Of a stretch of 33,702 bases of DNA, positions 26,890-33,702 are shown piece by piece. The stretch is from Sphingomonadaceae bacterium. Its GTDB lineage: Bacteria > Pseudomonadota > Alphaproteobacteria > Sphingomonadales > Sphingomonadaceae. Position numbers and translations under genes: made by a program. The stretch spans positions 1-33,702 of the forward strand of contig JAECRT010000010.1 of assembly GCA_016000085.1 (NCBI GenBank), read 5' to 3'. The notes under the pieces are model-generated. The model worked only from the letters and a program-made list of their open reading frames with translations. It made no database searches and was not told the origin of the DNA. The first letter of the stretch is position 1; each line of letters starts with the position of its first letter.

Positions 26890-29800
26890 ATGCCCAAACG
26901 CACCGACATCTCGTCCATCCTCATCATCGGCGCTGGCCCGATCATCATCGGTCAGGCGTGCGAGTTCGATTATTCGGGCACGCAGGCGGTGAAGGCGCTC
27001 AAGGAAGAGGGCTATCGCATCATCTTGGTCAATTCCAACCCGGCCACGATCATGACCGACCCGGAATTTGCCGACGCGACCTATATCGAGCCGATCACGC
27101 CCGAAATCGTGGCGAAGATCATCGAGAAGGAACGGCCGGACGCGGTGCTGCCCACGATGGGCGGGCAGACGGCGCTCAACACCGCGCTGGCGTTGTTCAA
27201 CGACGGCACGCTGGAAAAGTTCGGCGTCCAGATGATCGGTGCGGACGCCGAGGCGATCGACAAGGCGGAGGACCGGATCAAGTTCCGCGACGCGATGGAC
27301 AAGATCGGCCTGGAATCGGCGCGTTCGCGCATTGCGCACACGATGGAAGAGGCGATGGAGGCGTTGGAAGTGACCGGCCTGCCGTCGATCATCCGGCCCA
27401 GCTTCACCATGGGCGGCACGGGCGGGGGCATCGCCTATAATCGCGACGAGTTCGTGAACATCGTGCGCGGCGGGCTGGATGCGTCGCCCACGACCGAGGT
27501 GCTGATCGAGGAATCGCTGCTCGGCTGGAAGGAATATGAGATGGAGGTTGTCCGCGACAAGGCGGACAATTGCATCATCATCTGTTCGATCGAAAATATC
27601 GATCCGATGGGCGTCCATACCGGCGACAGCATTACCGTCGCGCCCGCATTGACGCTGACCGACAAGGAATATCAGATCATGCGGAACGCATCGATCGCGG
27701 TATTGCGGGAAATCGGCGTCGAAACAGGTGGTTCCAACGTACAGTTCGCGGTCAATCCCAAGGACGGCCGCCTGATCGTGATCGAGATGAACCCGCGCGT
27801 GTCGCGATCTTCGGCGCTGGCGTCGAAGGCGACCGGTTTCCCGATCGCCAAGGTCGCGGCGAAGCTGGCCGTGGGCTATACGCTCGACGAGATCGAGAAT
27901 GACATTACCGGGGCGACCCCGGCATCGTTCGAGCCCACCATCGATTATGTCGTGACGAAGATCCCGCGGTTCGCCTTTGAAAAGTTCAAGGGCGCCGAAC
28001 CGTTGCTCGGAACGGCCATGAAGTCCGTCGGCGAAGTCATGGCAATCGGGCGCAATATCCATGAATCGATGCAGAAGGCGCTGCGCGGTCTGGAAACTGG
28101 GCTAAGCGGCTTCAATCAGGTCGACCATCTGGTCGGCGCGCCCAAGGACGACATCATTGCGGCGCTGGCGCAGCCCACGCCCGACCGGCTGCTGGTCGCG
28201 GCGCAGGCTCTGCGCGAAGGGCTGAGCGTTGCCGAAATCCACGCTATCGCCAAGTTCGATCCCTGGTTCCTGGAGCGGATCAAGGAGATTGTGGACGCCG
28301 AGGCAGAGGTGCTGGACAACGGCCTGCCGCAGGATGCCGAGGGCATGCGTCGCCTGAAATCCATGGGCTTTTCCGACAAGCGGCTGGCGTGGCTGGCGCT
28401 CAAGTCCGCCAATCTGCGCGGCATGGAGCGGGGCATTGCGCGTGGGTCGGGCCTGATCCACGAAGCGGTCAAGGCGATGACTGGCGGCGTGACCGAGGAA
28501 GAGGTGCGCGCGCTGCGCCATAAGCTGAACGTGCGCCCGGTGTTCAAGCGGATCGACACGTGCGCCGCCGAGTTCGAGGCGAAGACGCCTTATATGTATT
28601 CGACCTATGAAGCCCCGATCTTCGGCGAAGCCGAGAATGAGGCGATGCCCAGCGCGGCGAAGAAGGTCGTGATCCTGGGCGGTGGTCCGAACCGGATCGG
28701 GCAGGGGATCGAGTTCGATTATTGCTGCGTCCATGCCTGCTTCGCGCTGAGCGAGGCGGGGTATGAGACGATCATGGTCAATTGTAATCCGGAAACGGTA
28801 TCGACCGACTATGACACGTCGGATCGCCTCTATTTCGAGCCGCTGACGGCCGAAGATGTGCTGGAAATCCTGCACGTCGAAATGTCGCGGGGGACGCTGG
28901 CGGGCGTGCTGGTGCAGTTTGGCGGGCAGACGCCGCTCAAGCTGGCGCAGGCGCTGGAGGATGCGGGCGTGCCTATTTTGGGCACTTCGCCTGACGCCAT
29001 TGACCTTGCCGAAGATCGCGAGCGCTTCGCGGCGTTGATCGACAAGCTCAAGCTGCGCCAGCCCGACAATGGCATTGCGCGCAGCCGGGAAGAGGCGATC
29101 GCGGTCGCCAACCGCATCGGTTACCCGGTGCTGATGCGTCCATCCTATGTGCTGGGTGGCCGGGCGATGGAAATCGTCGACGGTCAGGCGCAGCTGGAAG
29201 AATATATCACGACCGCCGTGCAGGTGTCGGGCGACTCGCCGGTGTTGATCGACCAGTATCTGCGCGACGCGATCGAGGTGGACGTCGATGCGCTGTGCGA
29301 TGGCGAGGATGTCGTCGTCGCAGGCGTGTTGCAGCATATCGAGGAAGCGGGCGTCCATTCGGGCGACAGCGCCTGTTCGCTGCCCCCCTACAGTCTGTCG
29401 GACGATATCATCGCGGAGATCGAGCGGCAGACCGAGGTGCTCGCCCATGCGCTGTCGGTGCGCGGCCTGATGAACATCCAGTTCGCGGTCAAGGACGGCA
29501 TCGTCTATCTGATCGAAGTCAACCCGCGCGCCAGCCGGACCGTGCCCTTCGTCGCCAAGGCGATCGGCACGCCCATCGCCAAGATCGCGGCTCGCGTGAT
29601 GGCGGGCGAAATGATCCGCGACCTGCCCAAAATCGACCGCAATGCGATCAATCATGTGGCGGTCAAGGAAGCGGTGTTCCCGTTCGGGCGCTTCCCCGGT
29701 GTTGACCCTGTTCTTTCACCGGAAATGAAGAGCACCGGCGAAGTCATGGGAATCGATAGCGATTTCGCGACAGCCTTTGCCAAGGCGCAGATCGGCGCGG

Positions 29801-30225
29801 GCACCATATTGCCCACCAGCGGCACGGTGTTCATCTCGCTCAAGGACAGCGACAAGCCGGTCATCCTGCCTGCCGCGCGCAAGCTGGATGCGATGGGCTT
29901 CAAGATCATCGCGACCGGCGGCACCGCCCGCTATCTGGCCGAAAACGGGGTTGCGGTGGAAACCGTCAACAAGGTCGCCGAAGGGCGCCCGCACATCGTC
30001 GACCGGATCACCGATGGCGATGTGGCGCTGATCTTCAACACCACCGAAGGGTGGCAGTCGTTGAAGGACAGCAAGGCGATCCGCACCAGCGCACTGCGCG
30101 GCAAGGTGGCGAGCTTCACTACGGCGGCTGGCAGCGTCGCTGCGGCCGATGCAATCGAGGCTCTGAGGGGACATGCCCTTGAAGTACGGTCGCTCCAGTC
30201 CTATTATCCCCTGTCGCACGCCTGA
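26890..30225 (+). CDS. carB: Carbamoyl-phosphate synthase large subunit
   Basis: Large synthetase subunit of 1111 residues, slightly longer than the E. coli protein. It has the two homologous ATP-grasp halves (about 1-400 and 560-945), each starting with a glycine-rich nucleotide fold ([19 protein letters not shown] and [18 protein letters not shown]). The oligomerisation domain lies between them and a C-terminal MGS-type allosteric domain after about 950 ([14 protein letters not shown]). GAGG lies 7 nt before the ATG. With carA it makes carbamoyl phosphate for pyrimidine and arginine synthesis; greA follows. Confidence 0.99.
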   Translation: MPKRTDISSILIIGAGPIIIGQACEFDYSGTQAVKALKEEGYRIILVNSNPATIMTDPEFADATYIEPITPEIVAKIIEKERPDAVLPTMGGQTALNTALALFNDGTLEKFGVQMIGADAEAIDKAEDRIKFRDAMDKIGLESARSRIAHTMEEAMEALEVTGLPSIIRPSFTMGGTGGGIAYNRDEFVNIVRGGLDASPTTEVLIEESLLGWKEYEMEVVRDKADNCIIICSIENIDPMGVHTGDSITVAPALTLTDKEYQIMRNASIAVLREIGVETGGSNVQFAVNPKDGRLIVIEMNPRVSRSSALASKATGFPIAKVAAKLAVGYTLDEIENDITGATPASFEPTIDYVVTKIPRFAFEKFKGAEPLLGTAMKSVGEVMAIGRNIHESMQKALRGLETGLSGFNQVDHLVGAPKDDIIAALAQPTPDRLLVAAQALREGLSVAEIHAIAKFDPWFLERIKEIVDAEAEVLDNGLPQDAEGMRRLKSMGFSDKRLAWLALKSANLRGMERGIARGSGLIHEAVKAMTGGVTEEEVRALRHKLNVRPVFKRIDTCAAEFEAKTPYMYSTYEAPIFGEAENEAMPSAAKKVVILGGGPNRIGQGIEFDYCCVHACFALSEAGYETIMVNCNPETVSTDYDTSDRLYFEPLTAEDVLEILHVEMSRGTLAGVLVQFGGQTPLKLAQALEDAGVPILGTSPDAIDLAEDRERFAALIDKLKLRQPDNGIARSREEAIAVANRIGYPVLMRPSYVLGGRAMEIVDGQAQLEEYITTAVQVSGDSPVLIDQYLRDAIEVDVDALCDGEDVVVAGVLQHIEEAGVHSGDSACSLPPYSLSDDIIAEIERQTEVLAHALSVRGLMNIQFAVKDGIVYLIEVNPRASRTVPFVAKAIGTPIAKIAARVMAGEMIRDLPKIDRNAINHVAVKEAVFPFGRFPGVDPVLSPEMKSTGEVMGIDSDFATAFAKAQIGAGTILPTSGTVFISLKDSDKPVILPAARKLDAMGFKIIATGGTARYLAENGVAVETVNKVAEGRPHIVDRITDGDVALIFNTTEGWQSLKDSKAIRTSALRGKVASFTTAAGSVAAADAIEALRGHALEVRSLQSYYPLSHA

Positions 30226-30252
30226 TCCCCTGCACAAGGAAGCCAAGCTGCG

Positions 30253-30275
30253 GGTGGCCCGATGTTCGGGCCGCC
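30253..30275 (+). promoter_or_regulatory. Hairpin in the carB-greA leader
   Basis: A 10-bp stem with one G-U pair and a 3-nt loop (30253-30262 with 30266-30275) lies between the carB stop and greA. Only a short, displaced T run (TTTT, 30285-30288) follows, so full termination is doubtful. It may act as an attenuator, pause or RNA-processing site for greA. Confidence 0.5.
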
Positions 30276-30307
30276 AAAGGGAAGTTTTGACGAAGGATTT
30301 GCAAGAA

Positions 30308-30784
30308 ATGGCGACCGTTGAGAAGATGCCGATGCTGCAAATGGGCCATGACAAGCTCAATGCGCAGCTCCGCGAACTCAAGGCCGAGCGTCCGCTGATC
30401 GTGGATGCCATCGAGGAAGCGCGCGCCCATGGCGACCTGTCCGAAAATGCGGAATATCACGCCGCCAAGGAGCGTCAGGGCCAGGTAGAGGCGACGATCG
30501 CCGACCTTGAGGACAAGCTGTCCCGCGCCCAGATCATCGACCCGAAGAACCTGTCGGGCGACAAGATCGTGTTCGGCGCGACCGTGACCTTGCTGGACGA
30601 GGATGACAAGCCGGTCAAATATCAGATCGTGGGTCAGGCCGAAGCCGACGCGAAGGCGGGCATGATTTCCTATAACAGCCCGCTGGGCCGTGCCCTGATC
30701 GGCCGCCAGGTCGGCGAGGACGTCGAAGTGTCCGTGCCGTCGGGCGACAAATTCTACGTGGTCGACAAGATCGCGTTCATTTAA
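30308..30784 (+). CDS. greA: Transcription elongation factor GreA
   Basis: Factor that rescues backtracked RNA polymerase by stimulating transcript cleavage, 158 residues. The N-terminal coiled coil (about 8-75) carries the tip region [23 protein letters not shown] with the acidic Asp and Glu needed for activity. The C-terminal FKBP-like domain includes [19 protein letters not shown]. The ATG at 30308 is the family start and has GAAGGA about 10 nt upstream. A longer frame overlapping carB is rejected. It is the last of the carA-carB-greA order and lies 4 nt before the rhomboid gene. Confidence 0.98.
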   Translation: MATVEKMPMLQMGHDKLNAQLRELKAERPLIVDAIEEARAHGDLSENAEYHAAKERQGQVEATIADLEDKLSRAQIIDPKNLSGDKIVFGATVTLLDEDDKPVKYQIVGQAEADAKAGMISYNSPLGRALIGRQVGEDVEVSVPSGDKFYVVDKIAFI

Positions 30785-30788
30785 AGCC

Positions 30789-31448
30789 GTGAAACTGCCC
30801 GCAGGCCAGATGACCAACGGGATCGCGGCGATCAGCGTCGTCGCGTTCCTGATCCTGTATGCGACTGGCCATATCGACAGCGCCGCCGTGCTGGGCGGGT
30901 TCATTCCTGCCCGCATCGGCGAGCCTGGCTTGCTGGACGGCATGGCGGCGGTGCCATTCTGGCTGACACCGATCACCTGCACGGTCATTCACGCGGGCTG
31001 GATGCACATCGCTTTCAACATGCTGATGCTCGTTTTTTGCGGGCGGCAGGTGGAGCATGTGCTGGGCAAGGGCGGGACGCTGTTGCTCTATGTCGCGGGC
31101 GCTTATGGCGCGTGCCTGGTGCAATGGGCGATCAATCCGGCGTCGACCAACCCGATGGTGGGAGCGAGCGGGGCTATTTCCGCCGTCATCGCCACCTATT
31201 CGCTGCTCTATAGTCAGCAGCAGGTGCGCCGGGTGGGACCATTGTCGGCCAATCTGGTGCGGCTGTTGTGGCTGGCGGCGGGGTGGATCGGTGTCCAGTT
31301 GATGATCGGGATCGCCACATCGGGCGGCTTTGGCGATCTGGGCCAGATTGCGATCGCAGCGCATATCGGCGGTTTTCTGGTGGGGCTGGCGCTGACCCGA
31401 CCCTTGCTGCGCTGGCGGTTTCGCAAGCGCCCGCGCGCAATCAATTAA
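30789..31448 (+). CDS. Rhomboid-family intramembrane serine protease
   Basis: Polytopic membrane protease of 219 residues with about six transmembrane helices. The active site is complete: S127 in GASGA and H192 in AAHIGGF, with the supporting H68, H73 and N77 in the HAGWMHIAFN loop. The start is GTG, 4 nt after the greA stop, so it is cotranscribed and possibly coupled. Substrates cannot be told from the sequence. Confidence 0.95.
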   Translation: MKLPAGQMTNGIAAISVVAFLILYATGHIDSAAVLGGFIPARIGEPGLLDGMAAVPFWLTPITCTVIHAGWMHIAFNMLMLVFCGRQVEHVLGKGGTLLLYVAGAYGACLVQWAINPASTNPMVGASGAISAVIATYSLLYSQQQVRRVGPLSANLVRLLWLAAGWIGVQLMIGIATSGGFGDLGQIAIAAHIGGFLVGLALTRPLLRWRFRKRPRAIN

Positions 31449-31470
31449 AGTATCGTCCGTTCGAACGAAG

Positions 31471-31495
31471 CCAAGGCGCTGTGAAAGCGCTTTGG
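31471..31495. terminator. Hairpin between rhomboid and DUF4170 genes
   Basis: A 10-bp stem with one G-T pair (31471-31480 with 31486-31495, 5-nt loop) lies in the gap between two converging genes. A 10-bp perfect palindrome (31458-31467) sits just beside it. No T tract follows on either strand, so it may be a Rho-assisted end or an RNA-stabilising structure. Confidence 0.45.
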
Positions 31496-31524
31496 GCCTC
31501 GCTCGACGCGAACGGGGGGCTGGT

Positions 31525-31749
31525 TTATGCCGCGCTGGGCAGCTCGGGTTCCAGCAATCGATGCAGATGGACGATCACATAACGCATTTCCGCGTCATCG
31601 ACCGTCCGCTGTGCCGCACCGCGCCACGCCTTTTCGGCGGAGGCATAGTCGGGAAATACGCCGACCAGGTCGACCTTGCTCAAATCCTGAAATTCCAGCG
31701 TTTGAGGATCGGCGACGCGACCGCCCATCACCAGATGCATTTTGCTCAT
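31525..31749 (-). CDS. DUF4170 family protein
   Basis: A 74-residue protein matching DUF4170, a short alphaproteobacterial family without known function. Recognisable parts are the N-terminal HLVMGGRVADP, the central VGVFPDYASAEKAWRGAAQRTVDDAEMRY and a hydrophobic end strand. AAGGAG lies upstream but is rather far from the ATG (about 14 nt). It is downstream of the yqjD-like operon on the same strand with a 103-bp gap. Confidence 0.85.
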   Translation of the reverse strand: MSKMHLVMGGRVADPQTLEFQDLSKVDLVGVFPDYASAEKAWRGAAQRTVDDAEMRYVIVHLHRLLEPELPSAA

Positions 31750-31852
31750 GGCGTTTTCTTATCTCCTTTGGATGGAGCGCAACCCTAGCAGGGGCGCCGG
31801 GTCCATCCAAGGGGACTAAAGAGGCAATGGCGTGCGTTCGGCGCCGATGCGA

Positions 31853-32428
31853 TTAGCTTTTGGGCAATCGCGCCTTGATGGCGTCGCCCAGCGCCTCGAT
31901 CCGATGCGCGACCAGCGCGGCGACTTCGTCGGCCAGTTTGGACGCCTTGGCAGGCAGGTCGGCCGATGCGACGCTGTCGCGCGCGCCCGATGCTGCGTCG
32001 CCCGCGGCGTGCAGTGCGCTGCTGGCGCTATGCTTGACGGTCTCAGCGCCCTCGGCGGCGACGGTGCGGGCAGCGACTGCGGCTTCCAGAACGCGCGATC
32101 CGGCGGTGACGGCCAAACCGGGCAACGCCTTCATCATGGCGCGGCTCTTGGGGAACATCCAGGCGATGACGGCTCCGGCCGCCACGGCGCCGGCGACGGC
32201 GACTATGGGGTGTTCCTGCACGATTTCATTGGCGCGTGCGGCGACCTTCTGCGTGCGGTCGCGCGCATCTTCATAGGCTTCGCTGGCCCTGTCGCGGCCG
32301 GTCTGGATCAGGTCGCCTGCACCATCGCGCGCCTTGCCGGTCGTGTCCTTGATCTTGTCCGTCGCGGTGACGGCGGCGTCGTTGGCCGCTTCGCGAACGC
32401 GGGTGATTTGGGCACGAATGTCAGCCAT
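31853..32428 (-). CDS. DUF883-like membrane-anchored helical protein
   Basis: A 191-residue protein: an N-terminal amphipathic charged helix (about 1-65) with a mixed basic/acidic pattern, one glycine/alanine-rich membrane segment HPIVAVAGAVAAGAVIAWMF (about 73-92), and an Ala-rich C-terminal helical tail. This resembles the ElaB/YqjD (DUF883) family, with an extra C-terminal half. The ATG at 32428 overlaps the stop of the preceding gene by 8 nt, so it is the fourth cistron of a coupled operon. A longer frame starting at 32524 is rejected because it runs into that gene. Confidence 0.7.
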   Translation of the reverse strand: MADIRAQITRVREAANDAAVTATDKIKDTTGKARDGAGDLIQTGRDRASEAYEDARDRTQKVAARANEIVQEHPIVAVAGAVAAGAVIAWMFPKSRAMMKALPGLAVTAGSRVLEAAVAARTVAAEGAETVKHSASSALHAAGDAASGARDSVASADLPAKASKLADEVAALVAHRIEALGDAIKARLPKS

Positions 32429-32744
32429 CGTCAGTCTCCGAAAGGTCTGGTGGGGTGTTGCTGATACGAACGTACAGCCGCCCGAAAAGTGCCGCCAGCG
32501 GGCGGCGTGCGAGATAAAGGGCAAATCCGGCCAGCGCCGCGCCGATTGCGACGGGCCGTTGTTGCGCGGCGTTCACCGCGTTGGCCGCGCTGTCCTTGAT
32601 CGCGCCCCATGCCTTGTCCACGGCATCCTGTTTCAGCCGGGCGGGGGTAACGCGATCTTTGGCGATCGTGGCGCTGGCGAGCAACTGGTTGCGGGCCGCG
32701 TCGGCGCGCGCACAGGCTTCCCGATAGGCGATTTTACGGGTCAT
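32421..32744 (-). CDS. Small YqjK / DUF3618-like membrane protein
   Basis: A 107-residue protein with a basic helical N-terminus (TRKIAYREACARADAARNQ) and a single weak membrane segment RPVAIGAALAGFALYLA followed by arginines. Its position after the holin-X gene and its size match E. coli yqjK; the sequence also resembles DUF3618 proteins. The ATG at 32744 overlaps the stop of the preceding gene (ATGA), and its own end overlaps the next gene by 8 nt. Function unknown. Confidence 0.65.
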   Translation of the reverse strand: MTRKIAYREACARADAARNQLLASATIAKDRVTPARLKQDAVDKAWGAIKDSAANAVNAAQQRPVAIGAALAGFALYLARRPLAALFGRLYVRISNTPPDLSETDDG

Positions 32745-33130
32745 GGGGCAATCGCCTTCTTCATCCGGCCGATCCGTGCTTTTGCCAGCAGCAGCAGCAC
32801 GAGCGCCACGAGCAGGCTGGCGCCAAGCACCGCAAAGGTCGCCCAAAGCGGCCCAAGCTGAGGCGCCAGCGCGATGATGAGGCCGATCAGGAAGGCGACC
32901 AGCGCAGCAAAGACGAGCATGATCGCGACTCCGGCGAAAATGGCAGCGTCGCGCACTGCCGATCCGACAAGTCCGGCGCGCAATTTCTGCCGTTCTGCTT
33001 CGGCCGTCGCATAGGCGCGGCCATCGGCATAAAGTCGGGCGAAGACGTCGCGCACCGATTCGTCGGATGCGACTCTGTCTTGCCCCTCGGCCTGCGGCGT
33101 CACCGCCGTTTCCGCTGGCTCCTGTGTCAA
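32741..33130 (-). CDS. Holin-X / YqjE-family membrane protein
   Basis: A two-helix inner-membrane protein (129 residues) of the family called phage holin superfamily III or holin-X, which includes E. coli YqjE and is usually not phage-borne. A charged cytoplasmic helix (about 25-55) precedes two long hydrophobic segments (about 58-83 and 89-113) and a basic end. I place the start at a TTG (33130), because GGAGG lies 5 nt upstream; an ATG at 33160 has no ribosome site but cannot be excluded. It is the second gene of the yqjD-yqjE-yqjK-like operon and overlaps the next start by 4 nt. Confidence 0.8.
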   Translation of the reverse strand: MTQEPAETAVTPQAEGQDRVASDESVRDVFARLYADGRAYATAEAERQKLRAGLVGSAVRDAAIFAGVAIMLVFAALVAFLIGLIIALAPQLGPLWATFAVLGASLLVALVLLLLAKARIGRMKKAIAP

Positions 33131-33203
33131 AAAATCCTCCGCCCCGCTACCGGAGTGCATGTCGCGCGATGGGCGCGCAACGGAATGATGGATGGGCCGG
33201 GCG

Positions 33204-33702
33204 TCAGCCCTTGTCGTCCGAACCCTTGGCCAGGCGCATCAGCACGAAACCAACGACCGCCGCTGCGCCGATGGCGACCGCCGGGCTTTTGCGCACGAAA
33301 TCGCGCGCTTCGGTCATCAACTGGTCGACATCCTTGCTGTCGAGCGTATCGGCGGCCCCGGCGACCTGCTGAGCGGCCTGGCGCGCATAGTCGCCATATT
33401 GCGGGCCGAGTTTGGCGTCGACGGTACCTGCGGTTTCGGAAATCAGCTTGGCCAGGCTGTGCATCGTCGAACCGGTCTTGTCCTTCGCCGTGCCCGCCGC
33501 GGACTTGGCGGTCTTGCCAGCCTGTTCCTTGATCGGGTCGATATGGGCTTTCCAGTCGACGGCGTTGAGCTTGTCGGTAGCGACCTTGGCCGCTTTGCTG
33601 GCCTGTTCCTTGATCGGCGCGATCTGAGCCTGCCAATCGAGCGCGTTCATCTTGTCGACGGCGGCCTTGGCGACCTTTTCCGCCTGCTCCTTGATCGGGG
33701 CG
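33204..33702 (-). CDS. YqjD-like membrane-anchored protein with 27-residue repeats (5' end outside window)
   Basis: The reading frame is open to the window edge, so the N-terminus is missing; an internal ATG at 33650 is not a likely start. The visible 166 residues begin with a tandem repeat of 27 residues (PIKEQA.K.AK...DK.NALDW pattern), two full copies and a third that degenerates, predicted to be long amphipathic helices. The C-terminus (RKSPAVAIGAAAVVGFVLMRLA) is a glycine-rich anchor like that of ElaB/YqjD (DUF883) proteins, whose E. coli members bind ribosomes at the membrane in stationary phase. It precedes the holin-X gene by 73 nt, as yqjD precedes yqjE. Function here is inferred from this match. 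Confidence 0.75.
   Translation of the reverse strand, partial: APIKEQAEKVAKAAVDKMNALDWQAQIAPIKEQASKAAKVATDKLNAVDWKAHIDPIKEQAGKTAKSAAGTAKDKTGSTMHSLAKLISETAGTVDAKLGPQYGDYARQAAQQVAGAADTLDSKDVDQLMTEARDFVRKSPAVAIGAAAVVGFVLMRLAKGSDDKG

Noticed and set aside
28102-29655. A 517-residue minus-strand frame opposite carB
   Set aside because: Antisense of a conserved enzyme gene, no domain and no start signal.
30173-30307. A longer GreA starting inside carB
   Set aside because: The added 45 residues have no family match, while the ATG at 30308 has a ribosome site and the expected N-terminus.
31471-31495. A clear Rho-independent terminator after the rhomboid gene
   Set aside because: The stem is good but no T tract follows on either strand, so it is listed only as a probable boundary hairpin.
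32741-33160. The holin-family protein as a sign of a prophage
   Set aside because: Its family includes chromosomal YqjE, and its neighbours fit the yqjD-yqjE-yqjK order; no phage structural or lysis genes are present.
33490-33702. The regular repeat at the right edge as a CRISPR or microsatellite array
   Set aside because: The 81-nt period is in frame, degenerate, and encodes a repeating amphipathic helix without spacers.

Overview
The window reads as a GC-rich alphaproteobacterial chromosome, most likely a sphingomonad (Sphingobium/Sphingomonas type). The family calls come from protein motifs recognised by eye. The lineage call rests on gene orders typical of alphaproteobacteria (recG divergent from sdhE-mfd; carA..carB-greA; yqeY-dnaG-rpoD), an alphaproteobacterial DUF4170 gene, and a palindromic repeat of a type I associate with sphingomonad genomes. 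It is mostly core chromosome with two mobile-looking intrusions. No gene-free stretch exceeds 300 bases, and I saw no tRNA, rRNA or CRISPR array.

Layout. 61-1272: a tyrosine recombinase, probably the edge of an integrated element lying left of the window. 1402-3779: trmB, a MAPEG membrane protein, a TorF-like outer-membrane protein and a small secreted protein. 3887-9791: DNA repair and respiration (mfd, sdhE, recG). 9849-13769: an MscS channel, a PilZ protein, tyrS and divergent anmK, with a REP-like palindrome between the last two. 13856-20074: a CoxE-like VWA protein, a soluble chemoreceptor-like protein, a secreted unknown, a GFA-family protein overlapping a MoxR ATPase, a TonB-C-like small protein and an unknown. 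20159-25146: the macromolecular synthesis cluster yqeY-dnaG-rpoD on the minus strand, ended by a strong terminator. 25303-31448: carA, an RraB-like gene, carB, greA and a rhomboid protease on the plus strand. 31525-33702: DUF4170, then a tightly overlapping minus-strand operon of small membrane-anchored proteins resembling E. coli yqjD-yqjE-yqjK; its first gene runs off the window.

The most interesting object is a roughly 441-bp insertion between yqeY and dnaG (24240-24680). It carries one DUF559 (Vsr/PD-(D/E)XK-like nuclease) gene bounded by about 46-bp inverted repeats (42/46 identical). Each repeat contains a 10-bp-arm palindrome and a four-run G-quadruplex motif. A 5-bp direct repeat (TAGCT) flanks it; removing one copy plus the insert restores a well-spaced Shine-Dalgarno for dnaG. 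The element's own repeat now supplies the only obvious ribosome site for the primase gene, inside a hairpin, with the nuclease stop codon 4 nt before the dnaG start. This suggests a small REP-like mobile unit with its own nuclease that has taken over dnaG translation.
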